A program made the translations under genes and the position numbers. This document shows, in pieces, positions 31,281 through 45,200 of a stretch of 64,000 nt of DNA (position 1 is its first letter; each line of letters opens with the position of its first letter). The notes below the pieces were generated by a model. That model had not been told where the DNA came from. It was given only the letters and a program-made list of their open reading frames with translations, and did no database searches. The DNA comes from Petaurus breviceps papuanus (lineage: Eukaryota > Chordata > Mammalia > Diprotodontia > Petauridae): contig JAMXIF010000048.1 of assembly GCA_028583685.1 (NCBI GenBank), positions 25,797,173 through 25,861,172 of the forward strand, written 5' to 3'.

Positions 31281-32984
31281 TGGTGGATTTTTTGTTTGCA
31301 AATTAATAGGGTTTCAGGCGAGTCATTTCTTAGCTCTGTGACCCTGGACAAGTCACTTAACTTTTCTTTGGAGCTGTTCCCTCTCAAATGAGAGTTGGTC
31401 CAGTCCCTTCCTGCTCTAAAATTTCTGATACCTAGAAAAGACAAATACTGGAAAAATGTTTTACCAGAAATTTGGAATCGAAGGATTCAAAGTCCAAATT
31501 CTTGTTCTTCTACTTTCCCCAAAGTTCCTTTTCCTCTCTGAGCCTCAGTTCCATCATCCTTTTTAAAAAAAGAGAGGTAGAGGGGGCTGACCTTACTAGG
31601 TCTCTCAAGCTGTTCCAATTTCTCTCTGCATCCAACCTCTTAGGAAGGGCAAGTTCTGGTAGCAATAGTTATGTTCATATATGATAACTGAAGCATTCAT
31701 GGTGGTTCTGCAATCTAAATCACCAAGGTTTTTAAGCACAGCTCATTTTTATTACTCTATATAATTATATTGAGTACTCGGTAAGAACTCTTGAGTTGAG
31801 AAACTTTCTTTCAACTTCAATGTAATTTACAAAAATCTATGTAGCAGGAGCCACTACTACACAGGCTAGCAATATTTCTCACTCCCATATATGCAAACTT
31901 ATGCTAAAGGCAAATTAGATATTTTCAGTAGACCATGTTGGCACAGCCAGGGATAGTGCAGAGTATGAGAGAAGACCTGCATTCAAGTCAAGAGTTGTCC
32001 CTTTCACTGTTCCTTGACTTGTCCATCTGCAGAATGAGGATATCTACACTTCATTCGGGTTGACAATGAAGATGTGGCTTTGTACAATACTGAACAAAGA
32101 TAAAAGGTAATAAAAATTACAAAAAGCACTTTATCCTTAATTACTTATTAAAGAAAATTTAGTTCACAATACAGAACCAAGTTTACTTTTATTTAATATG
32201 AGTAATGCCACTCTCAGGATTTGAGAAAGCTGTTAAACAGCTTATTTTTACCTAATACTTTGATTTTCCTTATTACCACCCTCATGAAGTCAGTCTTAGG
32301 CAATGGTGTCTCCATTTTACTGATGACACCAGTTTGTTCAAGGTCACACAACTAGTAAGTGGTGTAACCAAGACTCAAATCCCCTAATCCCATCAACCCC
32401 ACCAGTTCTGTGCTAGAAAGGATTCCTGTTTTCTTACTGGCCTCCACCCATTTCTCATAGATGGTTTTTTTGGTTTCTTTTTAAGCAGAAGGAAAACCTA
32501 TCTTGTCATTAGTAAAACACATTCTCTGTGTTTGGGAAATTCTATGATACTTTACACTGTGATGGCCTCCTATTCATAAATCTGTGACCAATACAGGCAT
32601 TTTTTGCCCTTTTAAAACACCCCTCTGAGAAAGCCATATAAAAACACTTTTAAAATATGGACAAAGTATTAAATGTGGTTGGTACTTTATTAACTTAAGA
32701 ACCAAGATGTACAGACAAGGTAAACTTGAAGTTGTATGAAACAATAAATATTTTAACACCAAACATCATTTTGCCTTCCTGTGATCCATCAGCTTAGGCA
32801 GTGATGCAGAGCTCATGGCCTAACTGTATGTAGACTAGACCCACAAGTTGCATCCATCCACATGGCTTAAGAGCCAAGACCTGCAGCTCTCCTATTCTTG
32901 GTCAGTCTCCCTGAACAACTCAGAGGCCCTGCCATGTAGCATCACTCTTCTTTTTTACTGGATGAAACACACCAAAAATTAATA
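31281..32984. other. Intergenic stretch between the convergent GOLGA1 and ARPC5L
   Basis: No gene seen. Weak MIR-like pieces at about 31305-31435 (+, ctctgtgaccctggacaagt), 31935-32060 (+) and 32255-32430 (-, caaggtcacacaactagtaa). An alternative AATAAA for a longer GOLGA1 transcript occurs near 32743. Confidence 0.5.
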
Positions 32985-33499
32985 TACTAATGAGTGAAGA
33001 GCTTTATTGATCCAGCAGGCACTTTACAATAAAAATCAGCCCCAGAGTCTGCTTCCCTCCTCTAGGAACACTATTTCTGTACAAACCCTCAGATTCTTTG
33101 AAAATATAACACCAAACAAGCACTCCCTTTCCAAGCAGCAAAAATTCTACACCTGCCAAAGGCATCCCAACATTCTACATCAGCAGTGCCCAGGAGCACC
33201 CACCAGCAGAATGAATCCTCCTCTCTCCAATATCCAATTTCACTGGTGGCAATTTGTGACTCCCAGGTGAAGGAGAATGTCAGATCATGTGCAGGATTCA
33301 GAAAAGGCAGCAGCAGAACATTGGGTTTCCCCCCCTCCACCTCAAAAATAAAAAGCATTTTCAACAAATGAATGGTCTGAAATAGATTCATTGTAGTTTT
33401 GGGGAAGACGGGCCAGTGTCATCTCCATTATTCCTTCTTCCTTGTCCTGGGTCCCCCAAACTCTTCTGGTCTTCTCAGTGCAAGTTAAAAGTCTTTTTT
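32985..33499 (-). other. ARPC5L: ARPC5L 3' UTR with poly(A) signal
   Basis: About 515 nt from the stop to an AATAAA on the minus strand (33008-33003, followed by GCTCTTCACTC). No repeat interrupts it. Cleavage would fall near 32985-32990, leaving about 1.7 kb to the GOLGA1 3' end. Confidence 0.7.
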
Positions 33500-33562
33500 T
33501 TAAACAGTTTTTCTTGCTGTGAGAACTCTTATTATGGAACCTAGACCACCTACTGCTAATGC
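33500..33562 (-). CDS. ARPC5L: ARPC5L exon 4 and stop
   Basis: Encodes [20 protein letters not shown] and TAA, identical to the human C-terminus. The acceptor is tccaatag. Fifty-seven nt upstream in the transcript is a run of 15 G (C run 33620-33634 on the plus strand). Confidence 0.96.
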   Translation of the reverse strand, partial: ALAVGGLGSIIRVLTARKTV

Positions 33563-36500
33563 CTATTGGAGTGAGAAAAGGAGACCAATAGTACAGGTTA
33601 GATCATTTAGCCACAAACACCCCCCCCCCCCCCCAATTTGTTATTATCAGTTACATATTTCTATAGCACTTGAAGGTTTACAAAGTACTTTCTTCACAAT
33701 ACAGTCTCATGAGGCAAGGAGTGCAAATTGAATCCTACTTTTTTTAGAGAAGCACAGCTCAAGTAGCCACTAGCGGTGCTGGGGCTCGGCCCGTTTTCCT
33801 GAGTATATTTATAATATTTTCCCCATTGTATCCAACTGCATACGTTCTAATTTTAATTTACTAAGCACCAACTGACCAAAAATGAAAAAGCCTGCCTCAA
33901 AATGTGTGTTCTCCATCGTTTAAACGTTTTTTTTTTTCTTTTTGGAGGGAGGAAGGCAGGGCAATTGGGGTTAAGTGATTTGCCCAAGGTCACACAGCTA
34001 ATAAGGGTTAAGTGTCTGAGGCAGGATTTGAACTCAGGTTCTCCTGATTTCAAGGCCAGTGCTCTACTCACTATGCCATCTAGCCACCCCTGTTTAAAGT
34101 TTTTAAACAACAATTTGAATGACCATTTGTCAGGGAGTTTACAAAGGAACATCCTACTCAGGTCAAATGTTCACCTGGATGATACTTGCCCTTCCAGTTC
34201 TAAGTACTATGATTAAAAGCCATCAAAGAGAAGGGATTTATGTGACAAAAATGATTTCTGAGCTCCTTTCCAACTCTCAGATTCTATGTGCCTAAATTTT
34301 TTTTTTTTTGGACTAAGCCTCCTGGTGAGGAACTGCCTCTGCCAACATAGCTTGGCACCTCAGTTAGTCTTAAGAGTTGTGCAAATACTTAAACTCAGTC
34401 AACATTAATCCCTATACCCTGTGCTGGCACTGGAAGATGCTCCTACACTTAGTCAGAACACAGTCCTTGCCCTTGTGGAGCTTTGTCTAATAGGGGCTTA
34501 TGACTACAAAGATCCAAAGAAGTGCTAGGGATATAAAGTCCATAAGGTGAAGTCCCTTCCTAGAAAGTGGTTTTTCAGTCAGTCTTTTAAAAAGACAGGT
34601 ATTTTAAAATTTTTCTTGCCTTCCCCTGAAATACAACTAATGTGGTATGTTTTGTATGGCTTCATATGTATGAGTATCACATTTCAGAGGGAGAGTTTGG
34701 AACTGAAAATAAAAATAAAAAGAAGATGGGTAGGATTTTCCTACTCTGGGGCAGCAGTGAGAAGGGAGACTTCATATACACAGAGAACAGCCTGAAAGCA
34801 CAGAAGATGGGAAATCTTGGGCATATTTATGAGCAATCTAGTTTAGATGGAGTACAGAAGGTATGGACATAAATCTGGAAAGGTAAGTTGCTGTTAAAAT
34901 GCCTGGCTTAGGAATCTTAACTATGTGACAGGCAAAAGGGAGCCAGTGAAGGTTTTTGAGCAAGAGAATGATCGAATCAGAGAACTACATCTTTGAAACT
35001 GTTTGCACAGGGTAAATCTGGGAAAATCTATTTCGGAGGCTACCTCAACAGTCCAGAAGAGAATAATAATTCATTTACTGACATTCTCCAAAGTTTTTCC
35101 TCAGGGTACCATAGTGACCAGAATCTTCATCAGTACTTGCCATGGGGAAGCTACTTACCTATTTCAACTTCCTATTATGATACAAATAACATTGAGCAGA
35201 AATGCATCTCTCAGTCAGCCCAAACCAGATGAGGTGGGCAGCCACATGAAAACATTTCTACGCTTCTGTGTAGAGGCATTATTTTAGGTAAGATAAATTT
35301 GCCTTGGCTCTTCAGAGGGTGAAAATCATTCTTCAGGCACACTCTACACAGTACTGCCTCAACCAATACCATCATAACCAAATTGCACTAAGACTTGGTG
35401 GGCCAAAGCACCAGAAAGCAAAACTGATACCTCATTAAAGCTATCTTTTTGAGGCCAACAAGGTATGTGAAAACTACTGAGCATCACACTTATTCTTAGT
35501 GCCAATCCGAGTATTGTTTGCATAGAATCAACTGCCCCTGTATGACTGCTTCACCTAGTAAGAATGTTTTCATGGAAAAAAGATGTTAGACAAGGAGTAC
35601 TTGTGTCACACATTTCTTAAGTAAAAGCCTGTCCCAGAGCACAACAGGAGAAAAACTGGACACCAAAGAGGGGATTTTTACAAGTAAACTCCTTGCAAAA
35701 GTTTCTTTTACTTTTTCTTCAATCCTGTCCATCATTCCACTGGAACTAATAATTTCCTAATCACCAAATCCAGCAGCCTCTTTATATTCCACAACATCTT
35801 TGACCTTATAGCTTTTAACACCTCTCATACACTTTTCTCCTATCCTGTTTCACAGCCTGTCTCTCTTTCCCTCTGTCTCTCCACATTACCACCACTAATG
35901 GGAGTAGTTCCCAAGCACCTGGCACTGGCCCTCTTCTCTAGCTACTCTGACCACATCTATACAAGATTCCTATATCTGCATCCCCAATCTTGATGTCCAT
36001 ACAAGTTTCATACAAGGACCATAACCACTTCTAAGATATCTCCACTTAGATGTCCTATATAGCATCCCAAATGAAATCTGTCCCACACCAATCCGATAAT
36101 CTTTATTCCTAAACGTCCACCTTGTTTTCCATGCACCAACCTTGGATTTCTCAGGTTTCCCACCATCTTTCAATTATCACCAAATCCTAATTATTTCAAC
36201 TCCAAAACTCTCAATATCTGTTCCCTTCAGTCCATTCCCACTGTCCCCATCTAATTCAGGTCCTCATTACCATTTACCTATATACTACTGCAATAGCACC
36301 TTTACAAGTCTTTTCCCCCTGCAATTTCTCTCCAATCCATCTTCCACATGGGTGCAAAAATAACCTTCAGCATAATCTAATCATGTCACCCCTCTGCTCA
36401 AAAATTTTGCCAAATAGAACACAATCCCCTCTATGTTGCATAATCTGGGATCCCCCTACATCTCCAGACTTCTGTTATTTCCCCCTTGCATGCAGTCTAC

Positions 36501-39500
36501 ACTCCTACAAGGAATGTCTTCCCCTTCTCCTTCACTTGTTAAATTCCTACCAGTTATTAAAAAACAAAACCTATTATCCTAAATGCCGTCACCTCTAAAA
36601 CATTCCCTGAACTGCTACCCTCCTTCCCAGGACCTCAGAAAGCACTTTCTTGTACACCTTTTTTATGTGCTTAGAACGATATTGTGTACTACCATTATCC
36701 TGGTTGATTCAATCTACTAAACTAGACTTTACGATCCACATGGACAGGATTATATCTTATCTAAACTTGGTATTTTATGTAACCTCTATCAGTGTCCAGC
36801 ACACAGCAAGTACCTTTACAAACTGTTGCTGCTGCTGTTGATATGATCTAGTACAACCCCTGCCAATGTATGAATTCCCTCTTGAGCATCCCCAAGTGGT
36901 CATTAGGCTTCTACTTGAACAACTTCAGTGAGAATGAACTCACTGTCCACCAAGTGCAGACTCAGTAGAATATCAAAGCTAAAGGGGAGTTCAAAGATCA
37001 TTTAATGCAACAACTTCATTTTGCCAATGAAGGAATTCTGGCCTAGAAACGTGCAGTGACTTGCCTATAATCACTCTAGGTCATCTGAGTCCACGCCCAG
37101 TGATCATTCTGGTCCACTATGCCAACCATTCTACTAATGGAATGTCTTAGATTATCCAGAAGTTCTTTACATTAAGCTGAAATCTGCCTTCCCAAGTGTC
37201 CCTCCCACCCCAGACAGACAGACATTCTAATTCTGTCCTCTGGAGTCACAGAGAAACCTTGGAGGATCACAGTATTAGAACTGTTTTTTCTTAAAGTCTT
37301 TCCGACAATGAGAGCACTTCCACTTCCACTGCTAATTTTTCTTTCATAGCAAAAGCTATCTCACACACTGAGTAATCCCAGACAAGTAATGAATTACATA
37401 CAGGGTTAATTTAGAGAATAGACCAACCTATGTAACGATTTCAAATGACAAATTGTAACACTGAACTTAAGAGGAATAACCCACGTTGCAAAGTCTTTAT
37501 TAATATTCAACCACTGTTATTCTTGAAATTATTTTCAAAACTGTCACACTGGCCACCTCTTTAGTTAAACCAAAGAATACTTGCTACATCTGAACTCAAC
37601 TCCAAACAATTCAGTCTGTGAGGGAGCAAGAAATGTAACTCCCCACAAGTTCTGCCACTGCAAGTGCTGAAATATCACACCTGACTTTGTTCCACAGATC
37701 AGGGAGGACTGTGTTTACCTAAAGAACAGTGTACTATTGACCCAGTCAGTGCACAAACTTCCAGAAGCAAAGCCTGCCAGGTGCTCCTAGCTGGGACACA
37801 CTATTCCTAGCCCCATATCCCAAAGAGTACATATTGTTTCCTAAGGTGATTAACCTTTCTAAACTTTGAGACACCTGACCTGCCTCTCAGAGATGCTGTA
37901 TGAATCATACAATAGGAAAGCATCGTGTAAACCATCGAGTACTATAGAAATATGACTTTCAATAAATCATTTATTAATATATATAGCAGCAGTATCTATT
38001 ATATTGTAATATATTATTATTGAATATGACTAAACTCATTAAGGAGAGACCCCATCTCAAAAAGATGCTCCTAGGAATTTTTCACCAACGTTTTGAAGGA
38101 ACAGAATACACTATCTTCACAGAGAGCTCTGCCACTATGTATTTCATTTTCGGCAATCTCTCTTCTCTTTGACCCTCTGTTTTCTCATCTGTAAAATGGG
38201 AATAATACCACCACCACTAAAGTCTTCCTGTGATGCCTAATTGCAGCCTGGAGCCTTCTATTCTTAAAGACTGTGTACTAGTTCTGGCAGGTCTTATAAA
38301 GCTGAAAACTTCAAGGAACATAACTAATGTTAAGAACAAGGAGTCCACCTTGCTAAATGGAATAAGGCTCATTGTTAGAAGGCTGACCACAATAATTCAT
38401 AAAAACCATTTACCAAAAGGCTTGGAGAGGTGTTCTACCTCAGTGAGGAATTATGAAGTACTAAAGCAATTACAAAACACTTTAAAATAGAAAGGACACA
38501 GTGGCTGTGCACATGGCTTGCTTTGTGATCAGACCCCTGTGAAGGAAGAAACACATACCTTCTCATGCCACTGAAGTAACACGGCGCTGCTATTCTCTGT
38601 GGGTTTTTCAAATCCTTTATAAATGTACTTCATTAACAAGTCAATGCCATTTCTGTCTAATGATTGTACAGCCTGCTCTATCTCACTGCTTTTAAAGTTC
38701 GTGAGTACTTTCAGTACCACTCCTTGGGCCCGTTCCTGCAAAGACAGAAGAAAGAGTGGTGAGATCCAAGGGGCCATTCTAGGGCAGGTGGCAGACAAGA
38801 CAAGGTGCCTCACACACAGTGGGAAAGTAGGTGGAACTCCATTTTTTCTTACAGGATTAGGAGATAATCCTGAGAACTAACTCCATCCATAAAACAGACA
38901 ACAGAGTAATCACTTTTACTCTCCCAACACATTCTCTGATCATGAGAAGCAGTGCAGAGTTGGGAATCAGCACTGGATTTATAATATGAATCCCTGACTT
39001 GAAGTCTAAGGTCTGCCAGCTGCTAGCTATTTGACCTTAGTAAATCATTTTGCCTCAGTTTCCTTGTCTGTAAAACAAAGATAAACCTTGTACTACCTTC
39101 CCCACAGAGCTACTGTGAGAATATTAATAAATAAAAAGTGCTTTGTAAAACAAAGCATTATTGCAATGTGAGCTATCAGCTATTAATGTCAAACATTTAT
39201 TTATCATCATATAGTCCAGATGTAGCCTCAGATTATCTAATTAACAATAATTAAAGCAGAGAAGCAACACTGTACATTTCTACCTCACTGCAAGTCAAAA
39301 GAAAGGCATATGGCTCTTTTTTGGCTTTCCTGTACTGCTATGGTTTTACATGTGACCCTGTGGTTACATTAATAAGAACAATGTGAAATTCTGATCTATT
39401 TTCGTCTTTTGTGAGATCACATTTTATAAAGCCGATCTTAAAACATCAATCTCTCTCAAAAAGCTTTTTACAAATAATCAATATCTAAAAGCATTTTTTG

Positions 39501-42214
39501 AAGCTCTTAAAGATATTACCTAGCCCATGAGATTGTAATTGCCATACTGCATGTCATGTACAAAAATCATCTGGGTGGCTTTCTCATGTACTAGAAATAA
39601 CACTGAATTCAGAGTCAGGAAACCTGACTTGGAATCTAGTCTCATCATTAACCAGGTGCATGGCATCTGGCATGTCACTTTCCTTATCAGGGGCCTTAGC
39701 TTCCTCCCTGATTTAAATAAGAGCAGCTAATCTCTTAAAATCTTTTCTAATTCTAACTAACTCTCCCTTCACACTACTACCAGACTAATTATCCTAGAGA
39801 GTTACCTTCTCAGAGCCCTTCCCCACTCCTAACATCCTACCTTCTTCAAGGCCCTTCCATGGCCAACATCCTACCTTCCCAGGCTTCTTCTAGGATCAGC
39901 CAAAATCCAACCACAAGTTCCTCCCAGGGGCAAAATCTTAAAGGCCTGAGACCCCTCTCAGTGCCAACATTGTACATCCTGATCCTGAGGTCCTTTTATA
40001 TTCCAAGATCCTCCCTTTAACCAATATTCTGTGTCCAAAGGTCCCTATCTTAGTTTGTAAGGTTTTTTGTATCATGGACCCCTTTGGCTGTCTGGAAAAG
40101 TCTATGACCTCTTCAAAATAATTTTCCTAAATGATTAAAATACATAGGCTAACACAGGCAATCAAATATAATGAAATAGTTATAAAAATATTTTTCAAAA
40201 AGTTTACAGGCTCTAGATTAAGATCCTTGTTGAATATCCTAAGGTATCTTCCAACATCAACAAATCTTTTCCAGCACTAATAGTCTATACCCGACAATTT
40301 TGTTATTCTGTGCTGCTCCATAAGATTTTTTTTTTAATTTCACAACTGGCTAAAAGAATCTGTAATAATGCAGAAGCTCTATTTTCGAATGAACATTTAG
40401 CTCTCTGAGCAAACTCACATAACTTTGTCGATGCTGTGTATGATATGGGGCTGGGAGTAGTTTTCAAGATTCAGTATGTGAAAATATGTACCCAATACCC
40501 CACTTCCAAAATGACTATCCTGTTTACCTTTACTGCTTGATTCTTCGCATTGACAGGGGAGTTTCGTAAAGCTGCATGAAATGCTCTGAGCATATCACCT
40601 GTGCATCACTGCCAGTCAAGGATCACTCTGATGGGACAGAATTTTTAAGCCTGCTACACTAAGCATGTTCATTAAGTTCTTAGGATCAAAAAGTCAAATA
40701 GGATCTTCCTCTCATTCTCTTGCCCCCACCCCTCCAGCAATATGTGAAAAAGAGCAGGCAAAGAGGGCAGTCTGTGAACTGAGTCGTTTTTTGTAACTAG
40801 TCCTGTGCCCTGAAGGGTGGTGGTGAAGGCCTAAGTGGTGGCATTAAAAGTCTGGGATAAACTGCTCCCCCTTCAGGCTAGCCAAACTGCCCTATCTGTA
40901 GTTATTCCTACCTTAAGGACCTTCCGGTCTCTCACGTCCAATTTAGAGACTACCTAGATAGATTCCTTTGAAGTATGGCTGCAGCCCAACCTTCTCCATG
41001 AGGCTATTCTGAGATCCTCCAGCTGCTAGTACCTCTCCCACCAGAAGTTATTTACTGTGCGTGTTTACCTAGATGTACACCTGCATATGTTGGCTCACCA
41101 ACAGACGGACAACTTGAGGGCAGGTACGTTCCATTTTTGTCTTGGTAATGCTGAGAATCCAGCACAGTAACTGGTTACACAGTAGGTGCTTAATAAATGT
41201 TTTTTGCTTGATTTGATTGTGTAGGACCAGATTGATTCACTTCTATGAGTCTGTTTCCTCTTGCATAAAACATCTATAAACATTTGCTGGCCCTTCCTCC
41301 CTACTATTGCGAGAAAAGTGATTCGTACATCTTAAGTGCTATAAAAATGATAATTTATTATTCAGAGAAAAGAAGTTTCACCTTTAGTCTCACAGCCTAC
41401 AAATTTGCATCAAAGCTAATTGAATCTCAAGACATTTAAGTAAGCATAAATGCCTTACTTGCATTCAAAGAGGCTTTTATGATCATTAAACTCTCAAAGA
41501 AATGAAGATTAAACTATAAACTTTCACTGTCTTCTTCCAAATCTAGTCTGAACCAGTGAAATCCCAAAGCACTGATTAATATCTTAATCTAGTGAACAGT
41601 GCATAGCAGAACCATCAGAACCTTTCTCTTCCCAACCTCAATTACAGTATTTCATTCACATTAATTGTTCTATATTCAGAACAAAGTACATTAGAGAAAA
41701 TCTAGGTTACATCCCCAAAGGTGACACTTATTTTTAGCTACATTACATCTGCTAGTCTTAATTTCCTCTTTTAAAACATGGTGTGGCCTTTTTAAAAAAA
41801 ATCCAAATATAGACCAAATACACACATAACCTCTGCTCAGCCAAGTCTCCCCACAGCTCGAACCAATGAAACTTCAAAATTAATGAATTCTCTGAACTAA
41901 GCATATAAAGCAATCTTCCTAAATCTAATGAAGTGGCATCTGAATTGTTATGTAGTTCTCTGCCTAAATGAAGACAAATACTCCCATAAACATTTATTTG
42001 TCACCTCTCTGCCCTATAGGAAAATCACCAGATACACCAAATAAGCAGCAGGATGGTATAGTGAGTAAATCACCAGACATGGAGTCAGAAAAAGAACTGG
42101 TTCAAAGCCTGATTCTGTCACTTAGAGATAAGGAATAACTGCTGGCCCTGAAGATGTCTAAGCTGAGTAAGAGAAAACTTTGGAGTGACAAAGTTCAAAT
42201 TCAGCCTCAGACAC

Positions 42215-42280
<66 letters not shown>

Positions 42281-45200
42281 TCATTCGACCTTGGGCAAGT
42301 CACTTAACCCCAACTGCCCCCTCCAAAAAGAAAAAAGTACTTGTGGAATTATCACATGAGAGATGGATTAGACTTGTTCTGCAAGTAGGAAAATCGGGTA
42401 GAACTTTCAGAAGCAGGTTTTAACATAAGAAAAAACTTCCTCAAAATTAAAGCTGTCCAGAAATGGGATTGCCTGCCTCAACAAGTAAGTTTCACATCAT
42501 GGGGGATTTCCAAGCAATGCTCATATATTGTAGAGGTATTAACTGGACTGTTATAACCTCTGTGGTCACTCCCAAATGAGATTCTGAGACATCTTGTTAA
42601 CTTAGTCGACTAAGTTATTTTTCCCTGGCTCCCTTTCCTTTTCTATAAAATGAAGGTGGACTTGAGTCCTTTCCCAGTTCTAATATGCTGTGAGTATATG
42701 AAAATCATGTGTCTAATTTTTTTCTTCTGCAATCCTCCATCCTTCCACAACCCCCCTCCCAATATATCTACTCCCAGTGTGATCTCGTTTATCAAAATGG
42801 TAAAAGTATTTGATATCAGTGACTTCCACTTGTTGGAATTATACTTTACTGTGAATGAGTTTTAATTAGGGTATATCCTAAAGGCATTTGAATAAATCTT
42901 GTTATAGGTAAAGATATGCCCCAACTCACAAAACTATTTTCATGTGAAGCTTCGGCACTTAAACTGTGGGTTTTGACCCCATAGTTTAAGAAGTGCTGAA
43001 GGGGTCTCAAGTGGAAAAAGTTTTAAGAAGCCCTGAGCTAAATGATCTAGGTGGCATTGCAGCATACCAGGAAAAACATCATAAGTCAGAACAACTTTTG
43101 TTACTTTGGGCAAATTATGTGCCACTTCAAGGTCTTAGTTTCCTCACCTATAAAACGTGGGGGATGGACTAGCGTGTCACCAAAGTACCTTCTAGAGACT
43201 CATACAAAGTGATATACAGCACACATGGCAGGGTCAAAAGAATGTTAAATGATACTATGCAATGAATACAATGGAGGGCTAATAAACCTCAGGTCAAATA
43301 CAATGTTAAGTACTATACTGTATTGTGAAATTTAAAGGACACATCCATCTTTTATGTTAACAACTGGCAAACTAACTTTTTCAGAGAATGTGCTGTGTAT
43401 AGACTATTAGACTTAGAAGTGACTTGTGGTTGTTTTTTTTTGCTTTTTGGTGGAGGGAGGGCAGGGCAATTGGGGTTAAGTGACTTACCCAAAGTCACGT
43501 AAGTGTTAAGTGTCTGAAACCAAATTTGAACTCGGGTCCTCCTGACTCCAGGGCCAGTGCTCTATTCACTGTGCCACCTAGCCACTCCTGTACTTATTTT
43601 TTTTGAAAGGTTGTGACAAATCTGGCCTCAGACACTTCTAAGTCTAATAGTCTGCACTGTTTTAACATTCTACTTATTCTGTCTTAAGGCTCTTCTGTTT
43701 TAATCATCATGGTACTCAATCAGGTATTTGCAATTTCAACACTTTATCTCTAGTACGGAAGCAGCTGATAGTCTACAAAAAATCAAAGACATCAAAGGCA
43801 ATATTGTAGCACAATATAAACATGTATTATTATTTTAAGAAAGGGAAAAGATTGGGAGTCAGAAGACATCAGTCCCATCTCTGCTGTTTGTTAGCCCTGT
43901 GACCTTGTGCAATCACTTCACTTTTCCAAATGTCAGTTTCATTTTCCATGAAATGGGTATAATGAGTCCCTCACCTCAACCCTTACAGAGGTGATGTGAG
44001 CATAAAATGAAATGTTAAAACATTGTTATCTCTGTAAGTAGGGAATACAAACTTTACCTATACTACTTGTGTGATCTTAGGCAAGCCACCTAAACTCCCT
44101 CAGTCTCTGTTTCCTCATTTATAAAATGGGGGTGGGGGTGGACTACATCAGGTTCCTGCTGTCTCTAAATACTCTGTTGCTATGAATGGCACAATGGAAA
44201 GTATGCTTGGCTAGAATGCCACTTCATCCTCTTGCCACTGTTGTGACACTAAGTTACTTAGCATCTCTGGGTCTGTTTGCACAATTGTAAATGAGAAGGT
44301 TGGTCCAGATGGACTCTTCTGGATGTAAATCTATGTGTGACTTTAGGATCTGGAATACAATGAAATTTGGGAAGATTCCTGAAATCACTGTTTTACTAGA
44401 CTGGCCCTAAAGTTCAAGTCTATAAGCCAGACCTTTTGGGATGATTTGAGGAGGGAAGGGTACACTGTCAGAGGTCTCTGGTCCCTCCCCAGGGTAGACT
44501 GGGTCAGGTGCCAATGGAAGCCTATTCCTTGGTCCCCAAGCTCATCCTTTCTGATCTGCACCTGTAGACCTGATTTCACCAGTAATTGGTGAGGAAACTA
44601 CCTGTTCCAAATAACATCAGCAATGGTTCTACAATTTATAGTCTTAAGAATGTTGCCTAGAGCACTAAGTGGTTAAATGACTTGCCCAGGGTTATAAAAT
44701 CACTATGGATCAGAGGCAGGACTTGAATCCATGTCAGCCTGACTCAGGTTAGCTCCCCATCTATTACATTAAACAAGTTCTCTCTACCCCAGGCAAGAGG
44801 TCTGGGACAGGTACCTTTTTCCTTAACCTTCTCAAACCAAAACACTTTCCTAACCCCCTGAACTACCTGATGTTTTAGTATTTAATGCCAGATTTTGCCC
44901 TTCTTGTTCCTGAGTGAATTCCAGAATGTATTTATATATGCCCTATTATGTCTACCTCTGCTGATACAGTTTCTGTCAATGAATTGTATTGGTGTTAATA
45001 AAGGGATAACTGTACCTACATTATGTGTTTGCATAGGTTTGAAATATTTGAGTAACAAGCAATCATTTGACTATTAGTTTCCTCTCACTGTAGGTCTTCA
45101 AGCCAAGACAATGACTGCTTGTTAAGGATATATGTATAGAAGGGATTCTTATTACTATGAGAATTAGATTAGATGTCCTCTATGGTCCCTGACATCATGT

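Noticed and set aside
42118-42423. Open frames with Thr-His and Cys-Val repeats
   Set aside because: They are translations of the (CA)n microsatellite inside a SINE.
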